64,000 nucleotides of DNA from Aequorivita sp. H23M31 (GCF_004022485.1 NZ_CP034951.1:3038001-3102000), one strand, 5' to 3'. Shown: positions 35,880-44,702, counted from the first letter of the stretch. Notes: a model not told the origin generated them from the sequence alone. A program made the numbers and translations.

Positions 35880-37403
35880 ATGACAGACGCTTCAATAATA
35901 TCAAAAATATGGAACCTCGCTAATGTTTTACGTGATGATGGTGTAGGCTATGGTGATTACCTAGAACAAATCACTTATTTGCTATTCCTAAAAATGGCAG
36001 ATGAACTCAACAAACCGCCTTACAATAAAGGTTTGCTTTTTCCGAAATTAAAGGACGTTGATGGAAATGAAATCGAGGATGGGGAAACGGCAGATTGGGA
36101 AACGCTTTCAGGAAAAAGAGGAGCAGAACTGGAATCATTTTACAGTCAGCTGTTGCGTACGCTCAGCACAGAAAAAGGAACTTTAGGACAGATTTTCACC
36201 AAGAGCCAAAATAAAATACAGGATCCTGCCAAGCTGTTGAAAGTCATCAACTTGATCGATAAGGAAGATTGGTCCATGATGGGTGCCGACATCAAAGGAA
36301 AAATCTACGAGGGTCTTTTGGAGAAAAACGCCGAGGACACCAAAAGTGGCGCAGGCCAATATTTTACACCAAGAGCCTTGATTAAAACCATGGTTGCCTG
36401 CGTGCAACCCAAACCAATGAAGACCATTGTAGATCCCGCCTGTGGCACCGGAGGCTTCTTTTTGGCAGCTTATGACTGGATTGTGGAAAACCATCAATTG
36501 GACCGGGAAGAAAAAGAGTTTTTAAAGAATAAAACTTTTCACGGCAATGAAATCGTTGCGAACACCCGCAGAATGTGTCTGATGAATATGTATCTGCACA
36601 ACATTGGTGAAATAGACGGCGAATCATTTATCAATCCAAACGATGCCCTGATTTCGGATGATGGGAGGAGATATGATTACGTACTTGCAAATCCGCCATT
36701 TGGCAAGAAAAGCAGTATGTCTTTCACCAACGAGCAAGGAGAAATTGTAAAGGAAGATTTAAGCTACAACCGTCAAGACTTTTGGGAAACCACCTCCAAC
36801 AAGCAATTGAACTTTTTGCAGCACATAAAAACGCAACTAAAAATTAATGGAGAAGCCGCAGTAGTTTTACCAGACAACGTTCTATTTGAAGGTGGTGCCG
36901 GTGAAGAAGTGCGTAAGCAATTATTAAAAACCACGGAGCTGCACACGATATTACGTTTACCAACGGGAATATTCTATGCTCAAGGTGTAAAAGCGAACGT
37001 TTTATTTTTCAACAACAAACCAGCAAGCAAAGATCCTTGGACAAAAGAAATTTGGTTTTATGATTACAGAACCAACATACACCACACCCCAAAGAAGAAC
37101 CCAATGCGCCAAGAGCATTTAGCCGAGTTCGAGGAACTATACAACAGCCAAAACCTAGACAAGCGAGAAGAAACTTGGAGTGAAGAAAATGAAGATGGGC
37201 GTTGGCGCAAATACACCTACGAAGAAATTGTAGCAAGAGATAAGACAAGTCTTGACATTTTCTGGTTAAGAGATCAAAGCCTAACCGATCTTGACAACCT
37301 CCCCGATCCAGATATTTTAGCTGCTGAGATTATTGAGAATATTGAGGCTGGGTTGAATAGTTTTCGGGAGATTATGGAGGTTTTGGAGGTGGAGGAAGAG
37401 TGA
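35880..37403 (+). CDS. hsdM: Type I restriction system methyltransferase subunit M
   Basis: HsdM methylates adenine N6 in the target set by HsdS. The 507-residue protein has an N-terminal HsdM_N helical domain (ISKIWNLANVLRDDGVGYGDYLEQITYLLFLKMADE). It also has the S-adenosylmethionine motif VDPACGTGGFFLAAYDW (about residues 184-200) and the catalytic NPPFGKKS (about 274-281), as expected for an N6-adenine enzyme. The C-terminal end is acidic and coil-like. The gene order R, GxxExxY, S, Fic, M is unusual, since M usually directly precedes S. An inverted repeat lies 55 bp upstream. Confidence 0.95.
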   Translation: MTDASIISKIWNLANVLRDDGVGYGDYLEQITYLLFLKMADELNKPPYNKGLLFPKLKDVDGNEIEDGETADWETLSGKRGAELESFYSQLLRTLSTEKGTLGQIFTKSQNKIQDPAKLLKVINLIDKEDWSMMGADIKGKIYEGLLEKNAEDTKSGAGQYFTPRALIKTMVACVQPKPMKTIVDPACGTGGFFLAAYDWIVENHQLDREEKEFLKNKTFHGNEIVANTRRMCLMNMYLHNIGEIDGESFINPNDALISDDGRRYDYVLANPPFGKKSSMSFTNEQGEIVKEDLSYNRQDFWETTSNKQLNFLQHIKTQLKINGEAAVVLPDNVLFEGGAGEEVRKQLLKTTELHTILRLPTGIFYAQGVKANVLFFNNKPASKDPWTKEIWFYDYRTNIHHTPKKNPMRQEHLAEFEELYNSQNLDKREETWSEENEDGRWRKYTYEEIVARDKTSLDIFWLRDQSLTDLDNLPDPDILAAEIIENIEAGLNSFREIMEVLEVEEE

Positions 37404-37501
37404 TTATGATTCCAGGCTTAAAATCATGAGAATATTTCTAATCTTTAAATATCCCAGACATCCCTGTTGAAAAGGAATAGTTAGATCCATAATAAAAAGA
37501 A

Positions 37502-39841
37502 ATGAAAAACTACGATTTCCAGATATTATCGCCCTTTGAGTTCGAAATGCTTTCTCGTGATTTACTTCAGCTGCATTTAAATATACACTTGGAATCATTC
37601 GGTGAAGGTGCAGATCAGGGGATAGATCTGCGACATTCTAATGGAGAAATATTAATTGTTCAAGCTAAGAGATATAAGACTTATAAATCTTTAGCCTCCA
37701 ATCTAAAAGGCGAGTTGAAAAAAGCAGAAAAACTGAATCCTGAAAGATATATTTTAACTACGAGTGTTTCCTTAACACCTGGAAATAAAGAAGAAATCAA
37801 AAAACTCTTTCAACCCTATATAAAGAGCAGTGAAGATATTTTCGGAAGAGAAGATCTAAATAACCTCTTAACTCAGTTTCCTGAGGTTGAGGACAATTTC
37901 AATAAGCTATGGTTATCAAGCACTGATATATTAAAGAAGATTTTTAATAGACAGGTCATTAATCAAACAAAATTTGTTCTTGATGAAATAAAGGAAAAAA
38001 TAAAAGTGTATGTGCAAAATGATAGCTATGCAGAGGCAACATCTATTATCAATTCTAATAAATATGTAATTATTTCAGGACCTCCAGGAATTGGAAAGAC
38101 TACCATGGCTGAAATGTTAGTTTTCGATTTATTAGCCCAATCAGATTATGAATTTGTGTTTTTGGCTGATAGTATTGATGATGGCTTTAAGTTATTCGAT
38201 GAAGATAAGGAACAAATCTTTTTGTTCGATGACTTTTTAGGTAGAAATTTTTTGCAAAATTCTATTGCAAATAACGAAGAGAAAAATATTATTAGATTTA
38301 TAAACAAGATTCAAAAATCTTCTAACAAGGTTTTAATATTTACGACAAGAGAATATATTTTAAATCAGGCAAAACAAAGGTTTGATATTTTTGAACGGGA
38401 CCTGTCCAAGTGTCTACTTGATGTTTCCAAATATAACGATTTTACAAAAGCACTTATTCTATATAATCATCTATCAATTAATGAAATTCCATTTGAATAT
38501 ATTGATGAGATTATAAAGCAAGAATATCTATTTAAAATTATAAATCACAGAAACTATAATCCGCGAATTATTCATTCCTTTACCCAAGGCAAAATTTGGG
38601 AAGGATACGAACCATTAGAATTTCCTCAATATGTTATGAAATTGTTTGATTCTCCTTTTTTAATATGGGAGCACGTTTATGAGAATCAAATATCTGATCT
38701 GTCCAGAATTATCTTGGATTGTTTATTGATTTCGGGAAGTGAAATTAATTATGGCCAATTATTTAAACAGATTCAATATTATTTGAAAATAAATAGTACG
38801 AGTTTTAACATTTCAATAAATAGTCGAAATTTTAAATCCTCCCTTAAAGAAATGGAAAACTCTATGATCCAGATTAATAAATTGCCAAATGGAAATTTGG
38901 CAATTAAATATCAAAACCCCTCAATTCAGGACTTTTTAGTATCTTATATAAATATGGATTCAATTGCTAAAGAACAACTGTTATCCTCAATTCTTTTTTT
39001 AAAACCTGCGCTGGCAATAACGGGGAGAAAAGAGATCGAAGATTCTCATAAAGTGGAACTAAATTCTGAAGAATTAAAATTGATTGAAAATATAGTCTTT
39101 AGGAATTTTGACATTCTCGAAATGGATTCTAAGCAATCGAAATATTTTAAACCGAGCAGAGAGGATTTAATTATTTTAAAAATTGATCTTCTAAGAGATT
39201 TCTTTGGAAGAGAAAATAGAAGTTTGTTGGCGTTTGTTAAAGATAATTTAAGGGAGATTTGCTATTCGAATAATATAACCAACAATTCAATATGTAATTT
39301 CTTTTCATTGTTGAGTCATTTTACAGGTGAAGAAGCTTTTGATATAGAAAGAATATTGATGAATAATTTTGAAAGCATCATATATTTCGACGAATTACCA
39401 GCAATATTTGAAATCAAAACTGCTTTTCCCATTCAATTTGAAAAATTTCAAAATGAAAACGAGGATCTTTATAATGCTGTTTTTTATGATGTGATTTCAA
39501 ACCTAGATTATGCAATTCCAGACGAATCTCCTATTCATAGTTTAAAGAATAAATTGAAACAACTAAAAGAAATAGAATACTATCATGACTTCGACACGTC
39601 TTATGAACGACAGAAAGTTGAAAAAACGATAGAAGAACTTGAGAAAATAGAACAACAAGACGCTCACTCTGAATATGATGAATTTCCGGATGCTTATTTC
39701 CCACAAAGGGTAAGCTATACAGATGGAAGTTTAAGTAGTTATATAGCTGATGAGGAATATAAAGAGCATAAACGAGAATCTAAGGATGAAGCTGCGAATG
39801 AAAAGGAGTTTATAAAGAATCTTTTCAGATCGTTGAAATAA
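37502..39841 (+). CDS. Mrr-like nuclease fused to a STAND P-loop ATPase (candidate anti-phage protein)
   Basis: Residues 1-110 form an Mrr/restriction-endonuclease-like domain: FEFEMLSRDLL, then GADQGIDL (Asp42), then ILIVQAKRY (Gln54-x-Lys56). A P-loop ATPase follows with Walker A ISGPPGIGKTT (191-201), Walker B IFLFDDFLG (about 239-247) and LIFTTREYIL as the sensor/arginine strand, as in STAND NTPases. The remaining 400 residues are helical, without clear TPR or WD repeats, and form the probable sensor part. The fusion of nuclease effector and STAND switch is the plan of Avs-like anti-phage sensors, although this protein (779 aa) is shorter than the well-known Avs types. It sits 98 bp after hsdM in a visibly more A+T-rich stretch, suggesting transfer. 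Confidence 0.88.
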   Translation: MKNYDFQILSPFEFEMLSRDLLQLHLNIHLESFGEGADQGIDLRHSNGEILIVQAKRYKTYKSLASNLKGELKKAEKLNPERYILTTSVSLTPGNKEEIKKLFQPYIKSSEDIFGREDLNNLLTQFPEVEDNFNKLWLSSTDILKKIFNRQVINQTKFVLDEIKEKIKVYVQNDSYAEATSIINSNKYVIISGPPGIGKTTMAEMLVFDLLAQSDYEFVFLADSIDDGFKLFDEDKEQIFLFDDFLGRNFLQNSIANNEEKNIIRFINKIQKSSNKVLIFTTREYILNQAKQRFDIFERDLSKCLLDVSKYNDFTKALILYNHLSINEIPFEYIDEIIKQEYLFKIINHRNYNPRIIHSFTQGKIWEGYEPLEFPQYVMKLFDSPFLIWEHVYENQISDLSRIILDCLLISGSEINYGQLFKQIQYYLKINSTSFNISINSRNFKSSLKEMENSMIQINKLPNGNLAIKYQNPSIQDFLVSYINMDSIAKEQLLSSILFLKPALAITGRKEIEDSHKVELNSEELKLIENIVFRNFDILEMDSKQSKYFKPSREDLIILKIDLLRDFFGRENRSLLAFVKDNLREICYSNNITNNSICNFFSLLSHFTGEEAFDIERILMNNFESIIYFDELPAIFEIKTAFPIQFEKFQNENEDLYNAVFYDVISNLDYAIPDESPIHSLKNKLKQLKEIEYYHDFDTSYERQKVEKTIEELEKIEQQDAHSEYDEFPDAYFPQRVSYTDGSLSSYIADEEYKEHKRESKDEAANEKEFIKNLFRSLK

Positions 39842-39959
39842 AGTAGTAATTTTTTTATTCATTTGTAAGATGGTGTTTTTAACTGTCTTTTTAGTATGTT
39901 GGTTAGGTTTCAAAATGGAATCTAATTAATTCAATATAGGCCGGTCTTCATTAATTCAT

Positions 39960-39967
39960 TAAATTTG
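39960..39967 (+). promoter_or_regulatory. TAnnTTTG promoter element
   Basis: TAAATTTG followed by CAG matches the Bacteroidota -7 element, 25 bases before the TTG start proposed for the gene at 39993. Confidence 0.5.
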
Positions 39968-39992
39968 CAGTGGTAAAAAATCCATTAATCTT

Positions 39993-40505
39993 TTGATTGA
40001 TTCCACATCAAATAGTCACTCTAGAGCCAAGTCTTCTCATAAAAATATTAGAGGTTTTCATGGCCTAATTTCCCACTTTAGAAGTAGGTTAGAGAACTTA
40101 CCCGAATCTCCTTTGGAAGTAGAGGATATTGATCATTTTTATGATAGGATAAACAGTCTCCGTTTTTCTTTTTTTGGTAATTATTATCGTAAGTATATTG
40201 AGAATCTAAATAGGTTCAGGCCTTCGGAAGAGAATAATTTTGATGTCACCTTTTTAAAAATTGCAATTGCCGAAGACGAGTGGAAGCCTACAAAACCTTA
40301 TCCGGTTTTTATTTACCACTTAAAATATAGGTTTAAGCTTACTTCCTTCTTTTTTATTAAACGCCAAAAAAAGCGCAATCATAAAAAATTAAATCCCGAG
40401 ATTGTTATTGATAAGAAAACGTCCAAATTCGATTCAGAAAAAAAATGGACCCAAGTACCTCTTGGAGATAAAAAGTGCCAGCCGGGTTGTGGCTGCTCAA
40501 AGTAG
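39993..40505 (+). CDS. Hypothetical protein with TTG start and Cys-rich tail
   Basis: I do not recognise this 170-residue protein. No other methionine codon occurs in the frame, so translation must start at TTG 39993 or another non-ATG codon. A perfect TAnnTTTG element 25 bases upstream supports this. The protein is basic, with aromatic-rich segments (RINSLRFSFFGNYYRKYIENLNRF and YPVFIYHLKYRFKLTSFFFI) and a C-terminal CQPGCGCSK, a possible metal-binding or disulfide tail. Codon use is as A+T-rich as in the STAND gene 150 bp upstream, so it may belong to the same acquired island. Alternatively it is not translated. Confidence 0.5.
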   Translation: MIDSTSNSHSRAKSSHKNIRGFHGLISHFRSRLENLPESPLEVEDIDHFYDRINSLRFSFFGNYYRKYIENLNRFRPSEENNFDVTFLKIAIAEDEWKPTKPYPVFIYHLKYRFKLTSFFFIKRQKKRNHKKLNPEIVIDKKTSKFDSEKKWTQVPLGDKKCQPGCGCSK

Positions 40506-40703
40506 AAAACGGGTTTTTCTGTGCAATGCATTCTGAGTTATCGATGAGAATATTTGATGACTATAAAACTTCTCATTATCGAATGTCACTATAAAACACC
40601 CACCATTTTAAAGTCTTGATTCTTGGTTTTTGTTTCCTGGGTCTAGAAGCATAGCAGGCTAGATTCTATTCCGGTTTTGAATAAGGATTATAGTACAATA
40701 AAA

Positions 40704-40735
40704 AAGCCCCTCCAAATCGAAGGGGCTTCTGTTTT
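40704..40735. terminator. Bidirectional terminator
   Basis: AAGCCCCT (40704-40711) and AGGGGCTT (40721-40728) form a perfect 8-bp stem, with A-run upstream and T-rich sequence downstream. It serves the small lipoprotein gene on the minus strand and possibly the plus-strand gene ending at 40505. Confidence 0.8.
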
Positions 40736-40751
40736 ATTAGCAAAGAATTGC

Positions 40752-41012
40752 TTATTGTCCGTCTGTAGCGTCGTTCACAGCGTCTTTTGTGTCGTCGGCA
40801 GCTTGCTCAACAGCATCTCCTGCATCTTCCAAAGCGTCTTCAGTGGCATCAGCAGCATCGTCAAGCTTGTTACCTGCGTGGTCCAATGCATTTTCTGTGT
40901 CCATTTGAACAGATTCTGCAGTGTCCTCAGCATTTTCTTTGGTGGTTTCTCTGCAAGAGTAAACAGAAGCAACTAATGCAAGAGCAGCAAGTGATAAAAA
41001 GATTTTTTTCAT
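40752..41012 (-). CDS. Small acidic lipoprotein with Ala/Asp helical repeats
   Basis: This 86-residue protein starts with a lipoprotein signal (KKIFLSLAALALVASVYSC, cysteine at residue 20). The mature part is almost entirely Ala, Asp, Glu, Asn, Thr and Val in a repeating helical pattern of about 11 residues (DAADATEDALEDAGDAVEQAA), like YtxH or apolipoprotein-type amphipathic helices. Such small lipoproteins are common in Flavobacteria and their role is unknown. A clean terminator follows at 40704-40728. The gene is divergent from the S24 regulator, which shares a 147-bp intergenic region with it. Confidence 0.8.
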   Translation of the reverse strand: MKKIFLSLAALALVASVYSCRETTKENAEDTAESVQMDTENALDHAGNKLDDAADATEDALEDAGDAVEQAADDTKDAVNDATDGQ

Positions 41013-41124
41013 TTTGAAAATAAATTAGTGATTAATAGTGCGCAAAAGTAGTTAAAAATATGATTGAATATTATTTGTGATGAATTATTTTTTTATTTTT
41101 TTATAGGAATTTATCCCACTAAAT

Positions 41125-41141
41125 TTTGGAAATATTCCAAA
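41125..41141 (+). promoter_or_regulatory. Operator-like palindrome upstream of S24 regulator
   Basis: TTTGGAA-ATA-TTCCAAA is a perfect 7-bp inverted repeat with a 3-base centre, ending 18 bases before the ATG of the LexA-like regulator gene. Its position fits autorepression; it may also act on the divergent lipoprotein gene. Confidence 0.6.
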
Positions 41142-41159
41142 TATTCATATTTTTAGCAG

Positions 41160-41927
41160 ATGGAAAGAACATTACCACTTGAAGCCAAGCGTTTCAAACA
41201 GTTACGTGAAGAATTTGGCTATACGCAGCAGGCTTTTGCCGAACTCTTGGATGCAGGATCCACCACCGCAGACATCGAGCGGGGAAAGACTAAGATATCC
41301 GGAAAGATTGTAGCGGCTCTTATGGGACAGTTTCAGATCAATCCTTTATGGCTTTTTGGCGAAAGTGGTGAAAAACATATTAATACCCGCAGTGGAGATG
41401 TGTCGCCATTAGTTGTTACCCTGGACTCCAGTGGGAATGATAATATTGTTTTGGTCAATCAAAAAGCGGCCGCCGGATACCCAAATAATATTCAAGATGT
41501 AGGGTGGTATCAATCGCTCCCCAGTTTTAATATTCCGCTGCCAGAATATAGAAACGCTTCTTATCGTGGTTTTCAGGTGGAAGGAGACAGCATGATGCCC
41601 AATATTAGACCCAATGAATGGGTATTGGGCCGTGCGGTTCCAAATATCACGGAGGCTACGGATAGCAAAATCTATATCGTTGTTCTTAAGGATTCTGTTT
41701 TGGTCAAAAAACTGCAAAAAGTGCCGAACAATCCACAAAGTATTCGACTCATTTCTCTAAATAGTCAATATCTTCCCATCGATGTAAAAGTCCGGGATAT
41801 CTTGGAGCTTTGGCTTGTCAATAGTAAGCTTAGTTTTGGTGTAGATGAACCATCGGACAGTAATCTGCTACGGCAACTTCAGGAGTCTATGGAAGAGTTG
41901 AAGGGACAAATACGCGGTTTAAAATAG
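41160..41927 (+). CDS. XRE-type HTH regulator with LexA-like S24 peptidase domain
   Basis: This 255-residue protein has an N-terminal helix-turn-helix (RFKQLREEFGYTQQAFAELLDAGSTTADIERGKTKIS). The C-terminal S24 domain has nucleophile Ser144 in VEGDSMMP and Lys183/184 in VLVKKL. An Ala-Gly pair at 105-106 (KAAAGYPNN) is a candidate self-cleavage site of LexA/CI type. It could be a phage-type or SOS-type repressor that cleaves itself on DNA damage; many Bacteroidota lack classic LexA control. The perfect palindrome TTTGGAA-ATA-TTCCAAA just upstream is a likely operator. It sits at the right edge of the defence island. Confidence 0.9.
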   Translation: MERTLPLEAKRFKQLREEFGYTQQAFAELLDAGSTTADIERGKTKISGKIVAALMGQFQINPLWLFGESGEKHINTRSGDVSPLVVTLDSSGNDNIVLVNQKAAAGYPNNIQDVGWYQSLPSFNIPLPEYRNASYRGFQVEGDSMMPNIRPNEWVLGRAVPNITEATDSKIYIVVLKDSVLVKKLQKVPNNPQSIRLISLNSQYLPIDVKVRDILELWLVNSKLSFGVDEPSDSNLLRQLQESMEELKGQIRGLK

Positions 41928-42413
41928 ATTGAGCTTTTCTTGTTTTTCGGAACAAAAGGATTTTGGGTTTTCAGCAAATTCCTAGAAGCTGAAGTACATT
42001 GTGTTCTTAGTTTTAAAAGGCATTGTTGTCCTTTATTATCTAAATTGATTTAAAGCTACTTTCTTTCTTAAATATATATTAAAATCATCTTGTTTTGATT
42101 GTATATTTTATATAAATTTATCTCGGACGGAAAAGTGTTCTTATTGTAAAAATGTAATGATTATATAGATTGCCGAATGGAATAATGATGTTTTTTATAG
42201 TATTCTTTTAAATCCTCGGCGATTCCCCAGCATATATTTATCATTCTCGATATTACTTTCGATTCCATGAGAAAGATATTATTCTTTAGAGACAAGTGCA
42301 TAGAATAATTCCTAAACATTTTTCCAATTTAAAAATCAGCATCACACCACAGATTTTAGATCTCTTGGTTTTGATATGCTGGCATCATTAATCTTTTAAG
42401 TCGATTTAACGGG
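41928..42413. other. 486-bp intergenic region, A+T-rich
   Basis: No gene is supported on either strand. An imperfect hairpin CTTTTCTTGTTT...AACAAAAGG with TTTT after it (41935-41964) may end the S24 regulator transcript. The remainder (42060-42410) is A+T-rich and presumably holds the promoter of the FHA protein gene. Confidence 0.4.
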
Positions 42414-44327
42414 ATGGAGACTAAAGTTTTTATTGTTGGGCGGGAACCAAAGGTGTCAAATAAGGAAATATCCATCTTGGTTAATGATCCTACCAACCGA
42501 GTAAGCAAAAGCCATTGCCGTATTTCTTTCGATGGATTAAATCTTTTTATTGAAGACCTGAACTCTACAAATGGTACCTACATTAATGGAGACCGAATCG
42601 ACTCTGGAACCAAAATAGATTTTTCCAGTTCCATAAGTTTGGGACGAAGTTTTCCCCTTAATTTGGATATTTTAAATATTTCGAAGAAGAAGGAGGTCTA
42701 TTTTTCAAATGAAGATGATGTAATTGAAGGGCTCCCACATAAAAATGAAAATCGCTCTCGAGGATTGAAGAATAATTTGCCACCTTACAATGAAAATGCT
42801 TTGTCATCTCAAGAGTTGCTCAAGTATGACGAAAAGATTGCGATTAAATCAAAAATTGATCCTGAAAAACAAAGGAGGAAGATTAACCCCTTACTATTAA
42901 TAGCTGTTTTTTTAGGAATCTTGCTACTGGGTGGAGGTGGCTACTATTTTGCGAATGAATATAGCCCCCAATCATCTGGTGAAGCATCCGCTTTACTGCT
43001 AACCGCTGAAAATCACTATAACTCTGGAGAATATAAAAAGGCACACGAAATCTACAGTCAGGTTCTTTCACGATCTCCTGAAAACAAAATTGCACAAAAG
43101 AGAGTTTCTGAGCTTATTTCTGAAAATGAGGTTTTTCAGCGGCGAAGTTCAGATAGTGTGATGCAATTATTCTTACAGACCAAATCTCTTGAAGATTTTG
43201 ATCCCAATGACTCTATCCTGGGTTATAAGATTATAACTGGTTTTAACCATATATATGGGGTCCTTGATACGCTGAGGAATAATTCCAGAATAATTAATGA
43301 GCCTATAATTTTAAATAAGACTCTTCACGATCTCGAGATATCCAATCATTATTTCACCGCAAATGCGCTATATAGTTCGGGACAAGGAATGGAGGCTTTG
43401 GAGAATCTGAATAGGGCTTTAGAAATAGGAACCAATCCGCACGTGGAAAATCTAAAAAACTCGATTTCAACTTCCCTGAATATTCCAGAAGTAGAGATTA
43501 TAAAGGAAGAAGTTCCTTTAAAAGTTGGAATTGTAGCCTTCAATAATACTCAAATTCCACCCATTTTTGTCGGCTGTCCTTATAATATGAGCTCTTCGGA
43601 ACTTCGGGAATGTTTCAATAAGAGCTTCAAAGAATTTTTGGATGGACGAATCAGTCCGAAGGATTATTATAATCTGCCGTTAAAAACTGGAATTCAAAAA
43701 GTAAAAGTTTCTTTTGTCGTCGGTAAGGATGGCAATATAAAGGAGATCGGCGTGGCGGCTCCACATAAAAAAATAGAGGACGACATTTATTTTGCACTCC
43801 ACAATCTCAAGGGGATAAAACCTGGGTTTAGAAACCACGTTCCGGTGGAGGTGTCGTATACTAATACTTACTCCTTTGAAGTTGTTGCAAAGAAAAACAA
43901 CCTTGCAGAGGTCACTAAAAAGGAGACAACTATGGGAGCTAGAGAGCCAATCAATTCCTCTAGGAAGCAGGCTGTTTCTATGAATATGGTGGAGCGGGCG
44001 CCGGTTTTTCCAGGTTGTGAGGATCTAAAAGGAGGTGCTTTGGTTGCCTGCTCTACGGAAAACATAAATCATTTTATCACGGAATATGTAGATTATCGAA
44101 GTTTAGCTGCGGCTGGAATTCCTAAAGGATCGCACGAATTTATCGTGAGATTTCAGATAGATGAACAGGGTAAACCCGAAAATATAAATGTGGTCTCACC
44201 TCTAGAGACTATTCAACGAGAAGTTATAAAAGTGATTAACCAAATGCCAAAACTAGAACCAGCTACATACAGGTCTGAGACTGCCCTCGTAGATTTTAGT
44301 GCCAGATTGACCATTGAGGTGGAATAG
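42414..44327 (+). CDS. FHA-TM-TPR protein with two TonB C-terminal-like domains
   Basis: This 637-residue protein has a rare order of domains. Residues 1-90 form an FHA phosphothreonine-binding domain (IVGREPKV; NRVSKSHCRISFD; DLNSTNGTYINGDRI). A linker, one transmembrane helix (159-180) and TPR-like repeats (about 190-350) follow. Two copies of a region resembling the C-terminal domain of Bacteroidota TonB-like proteins end the protein. The first (about 385-490) begins PIFVGCPYNMSSSELRECF. The second (about 525-637) begins APVFPGCEDLKGGALVAC and contains EFIVRFQIDEQGKPENINVVSPL. FHA should be cytoplasmic and the TonB-like parts periplasmic. It may couple Ser/Thr phosphorylation inside the cell to an envelope function; that is inference. 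No kinase gene is adjacent. Confidence 0.85.
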   Translation: METKVFIVGREPKVSNKEISILVNDPTNRVSKSHCRISFDGLNLFIEDLNSTNGTYINGDRIDSGTKIDFSSSISLGRSFPLNLDILNISKKKEVYFSNEDDVIEGLPHKNENRSRGLKNNLPPYNENALSSQELLKYDEKIAIKSKIDPEKQRRKINPLLLIAVFLGILLLGGGGYYFANEYSPQSSGEASALLLTAENHYNSGEYKKAHEIYSQVLSRSPENKIAQKRVSELISENEVFQRRSSDSVMQLFLQTKSLEDFDPNDSILGYKIITGFNHIYGVLDTLRNNSRIINEPIILNKTLHDLEISNHYFTANALYSSGQGMEALENLNRALEIGTNPHVENLKNSISTSLNIPEVEIIKEEVPLKVGIVAFNNTQIPPIFVGCPYNMSSSELRECFNKSFKEFLDGRISPKDYYNLPLKTGIQKVKVSFVVGKDGNIKEIGVAAPHKKIEDDIYFALHNLKGIKPGFRNHVPVEVSYTNTYSFEVVAKKNNLAEVTKKETTMGAREPINSSRKQAVSMNMVERAPVFPGCEDLKGGALVACSTENINHFITEYVDYRSLAAAGIPKGSHEFIVRFQIDEQGKPENINVVSPLETIQREVIKVINQMPKLEPATYRSETALVDFSARLTIEVE

Positions 44328-44381
44328 ATTTTTTATTTTTTGAAACGCGAGTAATCACAATATTTTTAAATTCAAATCTGG

Positions 44382-44620
44382 TTATCCAAATTTCACATTG
44401 GTAACTCCAATATAATCAGACAACTTATCTATTAATCCAGCATTTAACCCATTTAACTGAGATACAGGAACGGTAAGTAAGGATGCATCTTTGGTGGGAT
44501 CACAATAGATTTTAAACTGATCGGACCATCAATGGCTACAATAGGGTCATCAGAGTTCAGAAAAACATCTTTATTTTCATTAAGGGTTTTTAGTAATCCC
44601 GTGATTTGAACGATGATCAT
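44382..44620 (-). pseudogene. Frameshifted small gene of unknown function
   Basis: From ATG 44620 the minus strand reads MIIVQITGLLKTLN, then FLNSDDPIVAIDGPI, and meets a stop at about 44455. One base out of frame from about 44518 it continues as FKIYCDPTKDASLLTVPVSQ, then DKLSDYIGVTNVKFG, to a TAA at 44382-44384. The two halves join into a plausible protein of about 78 residues if one base is removed near 44517. It is either a pseudogene or a sequencing error. I do not recognise the family. Confidence 0.55.
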
Positions 44621-44638
44621 ATAAATATTTTATTTAAT

Positions 44639-44682
44639 AAACCACATCATCAGGTACTGCGCTATACTTGAGGATGTGGTTT
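44639..44682 (-). terminator. Terminator of the LRR protein gene
   Basis: AAACCACATC and GATGTGGTTT form a perfect 10-bp stem with additional inner pairing. On the minus strand it is followed by a T/A-rich run. It lies 20 bases after the stop of the gene at 44703-45707. Confidence 0.7.
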
Positions 44683-44702
44683 CCTGTAATGGAATTTAAT
44701 TG

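Noticed and set aside
29917..40505. Complete integrative element or prophage
   Set aside because: No integrase, relaxase, structural phage gene or flanking direct repeat was found; only an island of defence genes is supported.
44540..44552. TGATGACC inside the frameshifted small gene
   Set aside because: It lacks the following T-run and has no CGTTA-like box at 14 bases, so it does not fit the ECF promoter.
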